Positions 9,021 to 18,752 of a DNA stretch of 64,000 nucleotides are shown piece by piece (position 1 is the first letter of the stretch; every line of letters begins with the position of its first letter). The position numbers were made by a program, and so were the translations under genes. The notes under the pieces were generated by a model, which was not told the origin of the DNA, did not search any database, and saw only the letters and a list, made by a program, of their open reading frames with translations. The stretch comes from Dyella humicola (GTDB lineage Bacteria; Pseudomonadota; Gammaproteobacteria; Xanthomonadales; Rhodanobacteraceae). The stretch lies in assembly GCF_026283945.1 (NCBI RefSeq), contig NZ_JAPDPC010000001.1, positions 186,001 through 250,000 on the forward strand, written 5' to 3'.

Positions 9021-10670
9021 TCAGCGTCGAGGCCAGCCGATGGCGAACGCGAAGACGCCAATAACGGCTGTTGCAAGTGAGGGCCAGACACCATGTTCCG
9101 CTGCTTGCGTCCACAGCACCGCGCTGCAAATCAGCAAACTGCTACCCAGCAGCCCATAGGCCAGCGCGCGTTGGCTGCGCTGCGCATCGTCGCGCTGCTG
9201 CGCCAGTGCGTTCGGATCGCTGACGCTGCGCTGCTCGCCGCGCGCGACCTGCCGCAGCGCATCGCGGATCAGTTCCGGAAATTCCGGAGCGGCATGCAGC
9301 CATTCCGGCAGGCGGCGGCGGACCGTGCGCAGGGTCCGTAGCGGACTGTAGCGTTCACGCAGGATGCGCTTAAGCACCGGGTGCGCCACGGCCCAGATGT
9401 CGATCTCGGGATCGAGCATGCGGCCCACGCCTTCGATATTCAGCAAGGTCTTTTGCAGCAGGATCAACTGCGGCTGCAAAGTCAGCTGATAGCGGCGCGC
9501 GGTCTGGAACAGTTTGACCACCAGCTCGGCCAGCGAAATCTGCGATAGCGGTCGTGTGAAATACGGCTCGCATACGGTGCGTACCGCAGCGGTCAGCTCG
9601 TCCAGTCGCACGGTGGAGGGCATCCAGCCAGCATCGACGTGCAACTGCGCGATGCGCGCGTAATCGCGTTCAAACAGGGCGATGAAGTTCTGCGCGAGCC
9701 AGTACTGGTCCTCTTCCGGCAGCGAGCCCATGATGCCGAAATCCAGCGCGATGAAGCGCGGTTCGGTCGGTCGCGTGGTATCCACCCAGATGTTGCCCGG
9801 GTGCGCGTCAGCGTGGAAAAAGTTGTCGCGGAATACCTGCTCGTAAAACAGGCGCACGCCTTTCACCGCGAGCGCCTTGCGATCAATGCCTGCCGCATCA
9901 ATGGCGGCAATATCGTCGCTGCTGACGCCGCGCACGCGTTCCAGCGTAAGCACGCCGCCCGTGGTCAGCTCCCAATGCACGGCCGGCACGTACAGATCGA
10001 CGCCACTCTCGAAGTTGCGCCGAAGCAGGCTGGCGCTGGCGCCTTCACGCTGCAGATCCAGCTCGTTTTCCAGCATCTTCTCGACTTCGGCGACCACGTC
10101 GAGCGGGCGGATCTTGTCGGCATTGGGGTGCCAGCGCTGTGCCAGTTCACCCAGCGAGCGCAGCAGTTTTACGTCGCGATCGATGCGCTTTTCGATGCCC
10201 GGACGCAACACTTTCACCACGACCTCGCTGCCGTCGTGCAGGGTAGCAGCGTGTACCTGCGCGATCGACGCCGAGGCGAGAGGCGTTTCGTCGAAGCGGG
10301 CATAGAGCTGGCTGATCGGCGCCTTCAGCTCCCGCTCGACAATGGCGCGAGCTTCCGCGCCCGCGAAAGGTGGCACCTGATCCTGTAGTTGGGACAGCTC
10401 GTCGGCGATATCGGCCGGCACCAGATCGCGGCGCGTGGACAATACCTGGCCGGCCTTGACGAAGATCGGCCCGAGCTCGGTCAGCGCCAGACGCAGGCGT
10501 TCGCCGCGCGGCATGCTGCGCACGTCGGCACGTGGCCGGGCCACGAACGGGCGCACCACTTTGAGCGGGCGGAACAGATGCGCCGCATCGACCAGTTCGT
10601 CGAGCCGATAGGCCAGCAGCACGGAAGCGACACGCAAGACGCGCGGCACGACGTTCAAAGGTGTCGTCAC
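9021..10670 (-). CDS. ubiB: Ubiquinone biosynthesis atypical kinase/ATPase UbiB
   Basis: UbiB belongs to the ABC1/ADCK family and supports coenzyme Q synthesis at the inner membrane. The 549-residue protein has the family KxGQ motif in [15 protein letters not shown], a kinase-like core with the metal-binding DFG in ALDFGIMGS, and two hydrophobic C-terminal segments (residues about 500-545). The start is GTG at 10670, overlapping the ubiJ stop as GTGA, so translation is coupled to ubiJ. In E. coli the order is ubiE-ubiJ-ubiB; here ubiE lies about 42 kb away. Confidence 0.96.
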   Translation of the reverse strand: MTTPLNVVPRVLRVASVLLAYRLDELVDAAHLFRPLKVVRPFVARPRADVRSMPRGERLRLALTELGPIFVKAGQVLSTRRDLVPADIADELSQLQDQVPPFAGAEARAIVERELKAPISQLYARFDETPLASASIAQVHAATLHDGSEVVVKVLRPGIEKRIDRDVKLLRSLGELAQRWHPNADKIRPLDVVAEVEKMLENELDLQREGASASLLRRNFESGVDLYVPAVHWELTTGGVLTLERVRGVSSDDIAAIDAAGIDRKALAVKGVRLFYEQVFRDNFFHADAHPGNIWVDTTRPTEPRFIALDFGIMGSLPEEDQYWLAQNFIALFERDYARIAQLHVDAGWMPSTVRLDELTAAVRTVCEPYFTRPLSQISLAELVVKLFQTARRYQLTLQPQLILLQKTLLNIEGVGRMLDPEIDIWAVAHPVLKRILRERYSPLRTLRTVRRRLPEWLHAAPEFPELIRDALRQVARGEQRSVSDPNALAQQRDDAQRSQRALAYGLLGSSLLICSAVLWTQAAEHGVWPSLATAVIGVFAFAIGWPRR

Positions 10671-11329
10671 GCGGCGGGTCCTTTGCGCAGACGTTGTTCG
10701 AGGCGAGCGAGCCGTGCTTCGAGCCGGTCGCTGCGTTCGCGCAGTTCGTCGACACCGTCGAGGAAGGTTTCCACTTCGCCCGGCGCTGCGACCACGCGTA
10801 CTTCGTCACGCAGCCAGTCCGCCGTGTCGGTGGTCAGGTGGCTGGCTGTCTCGCGGGCGTGGGCGAGCGCTTTGCGCACGGCCTTGGCCAGCGGCACGCC
10901 GAGCACGTCGCCGAACGTGCGCGCGAACGCTTCCTCGAAATCCGGTGCGAATTTGCTGGCGAGTTTCTCCAGGCGCCGCGCGAGTTCGGCGTCGCCCGCG
11001 ATCTCCACCTTGCCTGGCGCCACGCCGTCGTCGTCGCGCTTGAGCAGCATGGCGAGCAGGCTGCCCGGCGTCGCGGCTACGCGCAGATGGCTATCGTCCT
11101 GGGCGGGTCCGACCTTCAGGCGGTCACCGTCGACGGTGACGGATAGCGCCAGCTCGGGGCCGCGCAGATGCAGTTGCACGCTGCGGCCATCGAGCGCGGC
11201 CAGGCGCGAAACCGTATCCGGATCGAGCGACAAGGTGTGGTTGAGCGCGGTTTCCAGCGCGCGTCCGGCGAGAGCGCGAAGCGGGCGAGGGAGCAGGGAG
11301 CGGGAGACGGCTTCAGTCATGGCGGACAT
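10667..11329 (-). CDS. ubiJ: Ubiquinone biosynthesis accessory factor UbiJ
   Basis: UbiJ is a soluble lipid-binding scaffold of the Ubi metabolon. The 220-residue protein has an SCP2-like N-terminal half with typical [15 protein letters not shown] and GSLLAMLL segments, followed by a C-terminal coiled coil (residues about 185-215, rich in Glu/Arg/Leu). It is directly upstream of and coupled to ubiB, the conserved context that supports the name. An alternative in-frame ATG lies at 11320; no ribosome site discriminates the two. Confidence 0.92.
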   Translation of the reverse strand: MSAMTEAVSRSLLPRPLRALAGRALETALNHTLSLDPDTVSRLAALDGRSVQLHLRGPELALSVTVDGDRLKVGPAQDDSHLRVAATPGSLLAMLLKRDDDGVAPGKVEIAGDAELARRLEKLASKFAPDFEEAFARTFGDVLGVPLAKAVRKALAHARETASHLTTDTADWLRDEVRVVAAPGEVETFLDGVDELRERSDRLEARLARLEQRLRKGPAA

Positions 11330-11354
11330 TGTAGCGGCTCACCGCTTAGTACCT

Positions 11355-11387
11355 CCTCTCCCCTTCGGGTCGCCCGGCGGGGAGAGG
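11355..11387. repeat. CCTCTCCCC/GGGGAGAGG hairpin repeat
   Basis: Nine-base arms at 11355-11363 and 11379-11387 enclose a 15-nt loop directly between the trmL stop and the ubiJ start. The same stem occurs at 52845-52977. It probably belongs to a dispersed extragenic palindrome family and could also act as a weak terminator. Confidence 0.7.
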
Positions 11388-11390
11388 GAG

Positions 11391-11855
11391 TCAGGTAGCG
11401 CCAAGGAATCCAAGTTGACGCCAAGCCTCATAGACCGCCACAGCAACGGTATTGGAAAGGTTGAGGCTGCGACTGTTCGCTCGCATCGGCAGGCGCAGAC
11501 GCTGAGCCTCGGGAATGGCATCGAGCACGTCGCCGGGCAGGCCGGCCGTTTCGCAACCAAACAGCAAGGCGTCGCCTTCAGTAAACCGGGCATCCACGTG
11601 GGCAACGCGGCCGCGTGTCGAGAACGCAAAGACGCGTGGCTGGCCGACGCTCTGCAGGCAGCTGGCAAGATCGTCATGCACGGCCAGCTGCGCATATTCG
11701 TGATAGTCGAGGCCTGCGCGTCGCAGGCGGGCATCGTCCAACTCGAATCCCAGCGGGCGGATCAGGTGCAAGGTCGCGCCGGTGTTGGCGCAAAGCCTGA
11801 TCACATTGCCGGTGTTCGGCGGTATCTCGGGTCTGAAAAGAATGACATGCAACAT
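11391..11855 (-). CDS. trmL: tRNA (cytidine/uridine-34 2'-O)-methyltransferase TrmL
   Basis: TrmL methylates the ribose at the wobble base of tRNA-Leu using S-adenosylmethionine. The 154-residue length and the SPOUT-fold motifs [16 protein letters not shown] (N-terminal), FGCETAGLP (cofactor knot) and [15 protein letters not shown] (C-terminal) match the YibK/TrmL family closely. The knotted protein normally works as a dimer. It reads in the same direction as ubiJ-ubiB but is separated from ubiJ by a hairpin repeat. Confidence 0.96.
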   Translation of the reverse strand: MLHVILFRPEIPPNTGNVIRLCANTGATLHLIRPLGFELDDARLRRAGLDYHEYAQLAVHDDLASCLQSVGQPRVFAFSTRGRVAHVDARFTEGDALLFGCETAGLPGDVLDAIPEAQRLRLPMRANSRSLNLSNTVAVAVYEAWRQLGFLGAT

Positions 11856-11918
11856 CCGGCCATTATCGGGGTTCGTGCGCGCCCCTTACAGCACCGGAAC
11901 GGATGAGCGTCCCGGCGC

Positions 11919-12122
11919 TCAGCCGTTGATCCGCGGGCACACGATGCCGTCGGGCGGCAGGGCGCAGGTGGTGGGGGCGGCGATCAGCAGTTGGCCTGCG
12001 CTACCGGCGGCGGCGAGACGAACGGCGTCCGGCGAAGCGGTTACCATGGCGCCAAGCACCAGGCCGCAAACCAGAAGGCAGACGACGAAGAGGCCGCGCA
12101 GCATCAAGGTTTCGAATTTCAT
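11919..12122 (-). CDS. Small hypothetical exported or membrane peptide
   Basis: A 67-residue ORF beginning MKFETLMLRGLFVVCLLV with one strong hydrophobic helix over residues about 8-30. The preferred ATG at 12122 has GGAG at good spacing; the ATG at 12128 is too close to that site. The C-terminal part has two cysteines (TTCALPPDGIVCP), which could form a disulfide in the periplasm. No family is recognised. It is short enough that a chance ORF cannot be excluded. Confidence 0.5.
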   Translation of the reverse strand: MKFETLMLRGLFVVCLLVCGLVLGAMVTASPDAVRLAAAGSAGQLLIAAPTTCALPPDGIVCPRING

Positions 12123-12248
12123 GATCATATCTCCGATGAAAGTGGGTGAGTCCTACATCGGATATGTGGCAAGCAGCGTGCCAACCCCTGATGGCGATCT
12201 AAGCTAAGGAATTTATTGAGTTTGTTTGCGTGGTGGCGCGTGCGCATG

Positions 12249-12296
12249 GCTGTCCGCGGACAGCGGCCGAGCAGAACCGGACAGCCCGGCGGACAG
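12249..12296. promoter_or_regulatory. 16-bp palindrome plus repeated GGACAG boxes upstream of the M16 peptidase
   Basis: GCTGTCCGCGGACAGC (12249-12264) is a perfect palindrome. The half-site GGACAG recurs at 12279-12284 and 12291-12296. The cluster ends about 100 bp before the M16 peptidase start, inside its leader or promoter region, so it is a candidate regulator-binding site. No known regulator is assigned. Confidence 0.45.
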
Positions 12297-12394
12297 TCCG
12301 GCAGGCCTTAGACACCCCTGTCATTGGTCATTTGCCAAGGTGGAAGGGCACCGATAGCCTCCGAGTGTTCATTCTGCGAAACAGGAGTGTCTCC

Positions 12395-15268
12395 ATGGCA
12401 AGAAAGCCCCTCGCCCTGCTCGTGGCAGGACTGCTCAGCGTGTCGACCGGGTTGCCGGCGATCGCGGCGCCGAATCTGGCGACCGAGCAGGCCGCCCATG
12501 CTGTTCCGGACATCGCCTATACCCGCTTCACCCTGCCCAACGGACTGACCGTGGTGGTCCATGAGGACCACAAGGCGCCGGTGGTTGCGGTGAGCATCTG
12601 GTATCACGTCGGTTCCGCCGACGAGCCCAAGGGCAAGACCGGCTTCGCTCACCTGTTCGAGCATTTGATGTTCTCCGGCTCGGAGAACCACAAGGGCACG
12701 TACTTCCAGCCGTTCGAGCTGGCCGGTGCGACGGACATGAATGGCACTACTTGGTTCGACCGCACCAATTATTTCGAAACCGTACCCACCACGGCGCTGG
12801 ATATGGCGCTGTGGATGGAGTCAGATCGCATGGGCCATCTGCTCGGCGCGATCGGCCAGAAAGAGCTCGATACGCAGCGCGGCGTGGTGCAGAACGAAAA
12901 GCGCCAGGGCGAGAACCGCCCTTACGGCCGCGTCGACCAGAACATCCTGTCCAACACCTATCCGGGCAATCACCCCTACCAGCACGACACCATCGGTTCG
13001 ATGGCCGACCTCAATGCGGCGTCGCTGGCCGATGTGAAGCAGTGGTTCCACGACTATTACGGCGCCGCCAACACCACCCTGGTGCTGGCCGGCGACATCA
13101 CCGTGGAACAGGCCCGGGCGAAGGCCGAGAAGTATTTCGGTGATATTCCGGCCGGTCCGGCCGTGCCGCGTCAGCAGGCATGGATCACGCCGCTGACCAA
13201 ATCCACCCGTGGTGTGCAGCACGATCACGTGGCGCAGCCGCGCATCTATCGCACCTGGGTCGTGCCGCAGCTGGGCAGCGACGATTCGATCCAGCTCGAT
13301 TTGGCTTCCACCGTGCTGGGCGGCGGCAAGACCTCGCGTCTGTATCAGCGCCTGGTCTATCAGGACAAGCTGGTGGATAGCGTGTCGGCGAGCATCGCAC
13401 CGTTCGCGTTGGCCACCCATTTCCAGATCCAGGCCGACGTGAAGGACGGCGTGGACCCGGCCAAGGTCGAAGCCGTCATCACCGAGGAGCTCAACAAGTT
13501 CCTCGCTGAAGGTCCGACGGCGGACGAGCTGGAGCGGGCCAAGATCGGCAATCGCGCGGGCTTCGTGCGCGGGCTTGAGAAGGTCGGTGGCTTTGGTGGC
13601 AAGGCGGTGATCCTGGCCGAAGGTCAGGTGTACCGCGGCGATCCTGGTGCCTACAAAAAGGACCTCGAGCGCGCCGATACCGCCACCCAGGCCAGCGTGA
13701 AGGCGGCCGCCAACAAGTGGTTGAGCAAGGGCGATTACCTCCTCACCGTGCTGCCCGCCGGCAAGGACTTCAATCCGGACACGGAAGACGCCAAAGTCGT
13801 CGCGCTCAGCGCGGCTGACGATCGCCCGACGCCCAAGTTGCCGGCAAAGCACGACTACACCGTGGCCAAGAGCCAGCTCGACCGCAGCACGGGCGTGCCC
13901 CAGGTCAGTCAGTTCCCCGACCTCAGCTTCCCGACGCTGGAGCGCGGCAAGCTCAAGAACGGCATCGAAGTCGTGCTGGCCCAACGTCACACCATTCCGG
14001 TGACGCATGTGCAGCTGATGTTCGACGCCGGCTACGCCGCCGATCAGGGGCACAAGCTCGGCACGGCCAGCTTCACCACCACGCTGATGAACGAGAGCAC
14101 CAAGGATCTCGACTCCGTGGAAGTGGCCAAACGCAAGCAGCGCCTGGGCGCGATCACCCGCGTCGGTTGCGGGCTGGATGCCTGCTCAGCCTCGCTCAAT
14201 GCGATGAACGACCAACTGCAGCCCTCGCTGGAGCTGTTTGCCGATATCGTGCGCAACCCGGCGTTCAAGGCGGAGGACATCGAGCGCATCCGGGGCCAAT
14301 GGCTGGCTACGATCGCGCAGGAAAAGACCCAGCCGTCGGCCCTTGCACTGCGTACCTTGCCGCCGCTGATCTACGGCGCGAATCACGCCTACGGCATTCC
14401 ATTCACGGGTACCGGCACGGAGCAGGCGATCAAGTCGATGCAGGCTGTCGATCTGGCCGCGTTCCAGAAAGACTGGCTGCGCCCGGACAACGTGAAGATT
14501 CTGATTGCGGGTGACACCACGCTGCAGCAGATCATTCCTCAGCTTGAAGCTGCCTTTGGTGACTGGAAGGCGCCTGCAAGCGCGGTACCGAAAAAGAACA
14601 TCGCCAAGGTGACCGCACAGCCCAAGCCGCGCGTGTTCCTGATCGACAAGCCGGATGCGCCGCAGTCGCTGGTGCTCGCCGGTCTGCTGGCGCCATCGAG
14701 CAAGGCGCCCAACGAGCTCGCCATCGACATTGCCAATGGTGCCTTCGGCGGCAGCTTCACCTCGCGCCTCAACATGAACCTGCGTGAGGACAAGCGCTGG
14801 GCCTATGGCGCCTTCAGCTTCATGCGCGATGCCATTGGCCAGCGCCCGTTCCTGATGTACGCCCCGGTGCAGACGGACAAGACTGCGGAATCCGCACAGG
14901 AAGTGCTGAAGGAGGCCACCGAGGTCATCGGTCCGCGTCCGCTGACCACGCAGGAAGTGAACAAGATCAAGGACTCGAACATTCGCGGCCTGCCCGGCAG
15001 CTTCGAGACCAGCGCCGCGGTACTGGGCGCGATGAGCGAGATCGTGCAGTTCGGCCGCCCGGACGACTATGTGCAGACGCTCAAGGCCCGTACCGAGGCG
15101 GTCGGTCAACCCGATGCTCAGGCGGCGATCAAGGAGATCATCGAGCCCGGCGCCCTGACCTGGGTCATCGTGGGCGATCTCAAGAAGATTGAGCAGCCGG
15201 TGCGTGCGCTCAACCTGGGCGAGCTGCAAGTGATCGACGGTGACGGCAAGCCTGTACCATCGAAGTAA
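12395..15268 (+). CDS. Periplasmic M16 zinc metallopeptidase with two M16 repeats
   Basis: From the ATG at 12395 (ACAGGAG 7 nt upstream) the 957-residue protein starts with a signal peptide ending near AIAAPN. The first M16 domain has the inverted zinc motif HLFEH in FAHLFEHLMFSGS near residue 95, with the downstream glutamate in RGVVQNEK. The second, non-catalytic-type M16 domain begins around residue 510 and has no HxxEH. This pattern is typical of pitrilysin-type secreted peptidases that degrade peptides in the periplasm. The longer upstream reading frame would remove the signal peptide from the N-terminus, so the shorter start is preferred. It is apparently monocistronic. Confidence 0.95.
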   Translation: MARKPLALLVAGLLSVSTGLPAIAAPNLATEQAAHAVPDIAYTRFTLPNGLTVVVHEDHKAPVVAVSIWYHVGSADEPKGKTGFAHLFEHLMFSGSENHKGTYFQPFELAGATDMNGTTWFDRTNYFETVPTTALDMALWMESDRMGHLLGAIGQKELDTQRGVVQNEKRQGENRPYGRVDQNILSNTYPGNHPYQHDTIGSMADLNAASLADVKQWFHDYYGAANTTLVLAGDITVEQARAKAEKYFGDIPAGPAVPRQQAWITPLTKSTRGVQHDHVAQPRIYRTWVVPQLGSDDSIQLDLASTVLGGGKTSRLYQRLVYQDKLVDSVSASIAPFALATHFQIQADVKDGVDPAKVEAVITEELNKFLAEGPTADELERAKIGNRAGFVRGLEKVGGFGGKAVILAEGQVYRGDPGAYKKDLERADTATQASVKAAANKWLSKGDYLLTVLPAGKDFNPDTEDAKVVALSAADDRPTPKLPAKHDYTVAKSQLDRSTGVPQVSQFPDLSFPTLERGKLKNGIEVVLAQRHTIPVTHVQLMFDAGYAADQGHKLGTASFTTTLMNESTKDLDSVEVAKRKQRLGAITRVGCGLDACSASLNAMNDQLQPSLELFADIVRNPAFKAEDIERIRGQWLATIAQEKTQPSALALRTLPPLIYGANHAYGIPFTGTGTEQAIKSMQAVDLAAFQKDWLRPDNVKILIAGDTTLQQIIPQLEAAFGDWKAPASAVPKKNIAKVTAQPKPRVFLIDKPDAPQSLVLAGLLAPSSKAPNELAIDIANGAFGGSFTSRLNMNLREDKRWAYGAFSFMRDAIGQRPFLMYAPVQTDKTAESAQEVLKEATEVIGPRPLTTQEVNKIKDSNIRGLPGSFETSAAVLGAMSEIVQFGRPDDYVQTLKARTEAVGQPDAQAAIKEIIEPGALTWVIVGDLKKIEQPVRALNLGELQVIDGDGKPVPSK

Positions 15269-15361
15269 GTTCCTGTGGGGACCTGTTCACGTCCCCGCGT
15301 TAGGATGGAGGCCGGACGGGCGACCGCCCGGCTTCTTCATATCCATGTTGCGGAGTAACCC

Positions 15362-15772
15362 ATGCGCAAGACCCTGCTGCTGCTCGTTCCCATCGCGCTA
15401 CTCGGCGCCTGCACCTGGGGCATCACCCTGGACGATGCTGCGAAGAACGTCCGCACGGCCTGGACCGGTGATGTGTCCTCCTGCCATGACCTGGGCAAGG
15501 TGACGGTGTCGGTGATGGACCATGTCGGTCCGGTCAACCGCAATGACATCAAGGTGCGTGACGAGCTGGAAGTGATGGCTCGCAATGAAGCGGCCAAAAT
15601 GCATGCCGACACGATCAAGCCGCTGGGTGACTTGACCGACGGTTCGCAGCCCTGGGGTGCCTACCAGTGCGGCACCGCGCAGCTGGCGCCGAGCAACCAT
15701 CCCGCTGGCAAGCCGCCCGGCCCTGCCAGCGCACCTGGCTCGGCGGAGACGTTTCCGGTCAAGGGCGGATGA
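15362..15772 (+). CDS. DUF4156-like lipoprotein
   Basis: The 136-residue product has a clear lipoprotein signal with the lipobox LLGAC, so the mature protein starts at Cys 16 and should be membrane-anchored. The following CHDLGKVTVSV segment and the later cysteine in YQCGTAQ resemble the DUF4156 family, whose function is unknown. The C-terminus is proline/alanine-rich and probably disordered. It lies 93 bp after the M16 peptidase and is followed by a strong terminator, so it may share that transcript. Confidence 0.8.
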   Translation: MRKTLLLLVPIALLGACTWGITLDDAAKNVRTAWTGDVSSCHDLGKVTVSVMDHVGPVNRNDIKVRDELEVMARNEAAKMHADTIKPLGDLTDGSQPWGAYQCGTAQLAPSNHPAGKPPGPASAPGSAETFPVKGG

Positions 15773-15790
15773 GCCGACCAGCATTCCCTG

Positions 15791-15819
15791 AAAAAAAGGC
15801 GCCCTCGTGGCGCCTTTTT
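15791..15819. terminator. Intrinsic terminator after the DUF4156 lipoprotein
   Basis: A7 at 15791-15797, GGCGCC (15798-15803), CTCGT loop, GGCGCC (15809-15814), then T5 at 15815-15819. The A-tract and T-tract make it work in both directions, but the only nearby gene that ends here is the plus-strand lipoprotein gene. Confidence 0.88.
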
Positions 15820-15883
15820 CACATCCAAGAGATGACGCTCTTGCACGTACTCCGCGACAGCCATAAAATTCACTTATATATAT

Positions 15884-15895
15884 TACATATATGTA
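15884..15895. promoter_or_regulatory. Palindromic operator candidate for the MarR regulator
   Basis: TACATATATGTA is a perfect 12-bp palindrome in a very AT-rich stretch (about 15866-15902) just ahead of the marR-like start at 15914. MarR proteins commonly repress their own operons from such sites overlapping the promoter. The link is positional inference. Confidence 0.55.
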
Positions 15896-15913
15896 TTAAT
15901 TAGGCCGAGCGCC

Positions 15914-16408
15914 ATGAGCAGCTTCCTCCCCACCGAACAGCGACTGGATATCACCTGCCAGCGGCATCCAGCGTTTCCGCGCGAGCCAGCGGTGCTGATT
16001 CGGTTGATCAAGCACATCTACAAGCGTGTGCATGACGACGCCAACGCCATGTTGCGGCCATACGGCATCAATCATCCGGAGTACAACCTGCTGATGATGC
16101 TCTACGGCACGGCGAGCTATACGCTGCACCCCACTGAGTTGGCTGATGCAGCGGGCGAGAAGTCCGCCAACATCACCCGCCTTACTAACGAGCTTTGCGA
16201 CAAGGGGTTGATCGCGCGTCACGCCAGCGACGAGGATCGCCGCAAGGTGTCGCTCACGCTGACTGCCGAAGGGGTGGCTGTGATCGAGAGTTTTCTGCCC
16301 GATGTGTGCGCGCTGTTGGAGCGGCAGGTGGGCGGACTGCATCCGCGCGATATGGCCCAGTTGGAGCGCCTGCTGAAGAAATTCAGCGCACAGCTGGAGC
16401 GCGAATAG
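15914..16408 (+). CDS. MarR-family transcriptional regulator of the efflux operon
   Basis: The 164-residue protein has the MarR winged-helix core: YNLLMMLYG, ELADAAGEKSANITRLTNELCDKGLI (recognition helix region) and the wing segment DEDRRKVSLTLTAEG. It should be a dimeric repressor released by a small, often phenolic, ligand. It is the first gene of a four-gene cluster, 3 bp before the FUSC transporter gene, and has a palindrome in its promoter. Together these indicate autoregulated control of aromatic-acid or drug efflux. The ligand is not predictable. Confidence 0.92.
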   Translation: MSSFLPTEQRLDITCQRHPAFPREPAVLIRLIKHIYKRVHDDANAMLRPYGINHPEYNLLMMLYGTASYTLHPTELADAAGEKSANITRLTNELCDKGLIARHASDEDRRKVSLTLTAEGVAVIESFLPDVCALLERQVGGLHPRDMAQLERLLKKFSAQLERE

Positions 16409-16411
16409 GCC

Positions 16412-18553
16412 ATGTCAGCCGTTTCCCACGACCTCCCGGCGAATCGACGCTGGCCCTGGCTGGCCGAGTTCCTCATCGGCGAGCGGCAGTCGTGGATCTT
16501 CGTATTCAAATGCATGCTCGCTTTCTACATCGTCGCCTGGCTGGCGATGGTGTTCCAGTTGGAGCAGCCATCGACGGCGATGATCACCGTATCGATCGTG
16601 ATGCATCCGCAAAGCGGCATCGTGCTGGCCAAGAGCTTCTATCGCGCCATCGGCACGGTGGCCGGCAGCTTGTGTGGTTTGCTGATGTTGGCGGCCTTTC
16701 CGCAGCAGCGCGAATTGTTCCTTTTCAGCCTCTCGCTATGGGTCGGCGTGTGTTCGGGCGGCGCCGTGCTGTACCGCAACTTCATGTCCTACGGCTTCGT
16801 GCTGGCGGGGTATACCGCGGCGATCGTGACGTTGCCGGCGATCAACAACCCGTACAACGTCTTCTACTCCGCGGTCCTACGCGTGAGCGAAGTGATGCTG
16901 GGCATCATCGTTGCCGGCGTGATCAGCGATATCGTGCTGCCCGTACGCCTGCGCGACGTGCTACTCAGGAGTGCCCGCGAGCAATATCAGCACTTCATCG
17001 AATTCGCTCGCGGCAGCCTGGGTGGCCATATTCCGCGTTCCGAGATGGAGCAGGCGCAACTGCGCGTTGTACGAGCCGCCGTGCAGCTGGAAGACCTGCG
17101 CTCGTCCGTGATCTTCGAAGACCCTGAGGCACGCGCGCGCAGCAGCCGATTGCAGCTGCTCAACCTGCGTTACATGGCGGCCGCCACCAGCTTCCAATCA
17201 TTGCATCATCTGATCAACCGCTTGCAGCGCAATAACCATCCACGTACGGCGGACGCGGTGATCAAGCTTTATGCGCCCGTCGGCGAGGCGCTTTCGCTGG
17301 ACCCCGTCGAGCGCACCGAGCCGCGGCTGTTGACCGCCCGCCTGGAGGCAAGCGAGGCCAGGCTGCCGGCCTTAGCCGCGGAACTACGTGGTGAGCTGCG
17401 CCAGGACCCGGAGCTGCTGCTGGAATTCGACACGGGTGCCATGCTGCTGCGCCGCTTTGTCAGGGAGCTGTGCGACTTCACGGCGCTCAAGGTGACGGTG
17501 CGCGAGACCCAAGGACGCTTGCAAGGTACGGTGGAGCGCGTCGAATTCAAGCGCGCCAACGACTATGCTCCGCCACTGATTGCCGTGGTGCGCACCTTCC
17601 TCACCATGCTCACGCTGGGCGTGTTCTGGTTTGCTACGGCATGGCCGTTTGGTCCCAGTGCGATGTTGCTGGCGACCGTCTTCAGCGGTCTGCTGGCCAC
17701 GTCGCCAACGCCGGTATTGGCCACGGTCAACACATGGATAGGCTACGCCATGGGCTTGGCCGGTGCCTATGTGGTGACGTTCTGGTTGCTGCCGGGCAGC
17801 GACGGTTTCGTGATGCTGATGCTCGCCACCACGCCGCTGCTGCTGATCGGGCCTTACCTGACGGCGCGCAACGCGACCCTCCCGGGCGTCGGCGCCGGCT
17901 ATACCCTGGGCTTCGTCTATATTTTGGCGTTGAAGAACCCGATGGAGTACAACCCGGAGCGTTTCATCAACGACAGCATCGCCTCGCTGTTCGGCCTGAT
18001 GATGAGCGGGGCGGCCTTCATGGTGATCCCGACGGTGATCGGCACGCAGTGGTTGCGCCGTCGACAGCTGCAACGGCTGCGCCGACAAGTGACGTTTGCC
18101 GCCACCGCCCCGATGGCAGGCCTCCTCTACCGATTCGAGAGTGCCAACCGCGATCTGTTCCATCAGATCGTCTCCTTCACCCAACCCAAGAGCGCAGAAT
18201 CCAAGGAGCTGTTGGCCTGGGCCCTGGCCGTGAACGACTGCGGCCGCGCCGTGATCGAGTTGCGCCAGGACATGCTGCATGCGGAGCTGCCGCCGCCGCT
18301 GATGGAAGTGATGCAGAAAGCGGTACTTGCGCTCGCCCAACTGTACGACGAGCCCGACTCCGCGCGCTGGCAGCAAGCGGATGACGCCATCGACCATGCA
18401 CTTACCTTGACCATGCAGACCCTACCGCTGGCACGCGCGAGCTGTCAGCCTGCGCTGGCGCACCTGTTGCAACTGCGCACGGCGCTGCGCGATGACCAGT
18501 CTGCGCTTGGGCCCTACATCATCAAGGCACCGGAGACGTCCCATGCCCCGTGA
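16412..18553 (+). CDS. FUSC-family inner-membrane efflux protein (AaeB-like)
   Basis: The 713-residue protein shows two blocks of six or so membrane helices (about residues 25-180 and 385-540), each followed by a cytoplasmic helical domain, the architecture of fusaric-acid-resistance/AaeB proteins. These export aromatic carboxylic acids and related toxic compounds with a periplasmic adaptor. It overlaps the next gene by 11 bp and lies with a DUF1656 protein and an AaeA-like adaptor. Gene order B-X-A with a MarR regulator differs from the E. coli aaeXAB operon with its LysR regulator. The exact substrate is unknown. Confidence 0.92.
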   Translation: MSAVSHDLPANRRWPWLAEFLIGERQSWIFVFKCMLAFYIVAWLAMVFQLEQPSTAMITVSIVMHPQSGIVLAKSFYRAIGTVAGSLCGLLMLAAFPQQRELFLFSLSLWVGVCSGGAVLYRNFMSYGFVLAGYTAAIVTLPAINNPYNVFYSAVLRVSEVMLGIIVAGVISDIVLPVRLRDVLLRSAREQYQHFIEFARGSLGGHIPRSEMEQAQLRVVRAAVQLEDLRSSVIFEDPEARARSSRLQLLNLRYMAAATSFQSLHHLINRLQRNNHPRTADAVIKLYAPVGEALSLDPVERTEPRLLTARLEASEARLPALAAELRGELRQDPELLLEFDTGAMLLRRFVRELCDFTALKVTVRETQGRLQGTVERVEFKRANDYAPPLIAVVRTFLTMLTLGVFWFATAWPFGPSAMLLATVFSGLLATSPTPVLATVNTWIGYAMGLAGAYVVTFWLLPGSDGFVMLMLATTPLLLIGPYLTARNATLPGVGAGYTLGFVYILALKNPMEYNPERFINDSIASLFGLMMSGAAFMVIPTVIGTQWLRRRQLQRLRRQVTFAATAPMAGLLYRFESANRDLFHQIVSFTQPKSAESKELLAWALAVNDCGRAVIELRQDMLHAELPPPLMEVMQKAVLALAQLYDEPDSARWQQADDAIDHALTLTMQTLPLARASCQPALAHLLQLRTALRDDQSALGPYIIKAPETSHAP

Positions 18554-18743
18554 AATCGCCCTCGCCGACGCGTTGGTCCCTAGCATTCTGCTGGTGTATC
18601 TCGGCTGCCTGCTGGTGCTGTGGGTGGTTGACACCATCGTCGGTCGTTATGGTCTGTACCGCTATGTCTGGCATCCGTCCCTGTTCCGTGTCGCCTTGTT
18701 CTTCTGCCTGTTCGGCGCGGTCGGCCTGTTGTTGTACCCCTGA
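18543..18743 (+). CDS. DUF1656 small membrane protein (AaeX-like)
   Basis: Starting at the ATG at 18543 (GGAG upstream), the 66-residue protein MPREIALADALVPSI... has two hydrophobic helices, the usual DUF1656 layout. Such proteins always accompany FUSC/HlyD pairs, as AaeX does in E. coli; their role is unproven but they are thought to assist the pump. The start overlaps the FUSC gene by 11 bp, which indicates coupled translation. Confidence 0.9.
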   Translation: MPREIALADALVPSILLVYLGCLLVLWVVDTIVGRYGLYRYVWHPSLFRVALFFCLFGAVGLLLYP

Positions 18744-18752
18744 GTCACCGAT

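Noticed and set aside
10389-11906. 505-codon plus-strand ORF across ubiB, ubiJ and trmL
   Set aside because: Runs antisense through three identified genes, with low-complexity Arg/Ser composition and no ribosome site.
12821-14053. 410-codon minus-strand ORF inside the M16 peptidase gene
   Set aside because: Shadow of the real coding strand; no recognisable domain.
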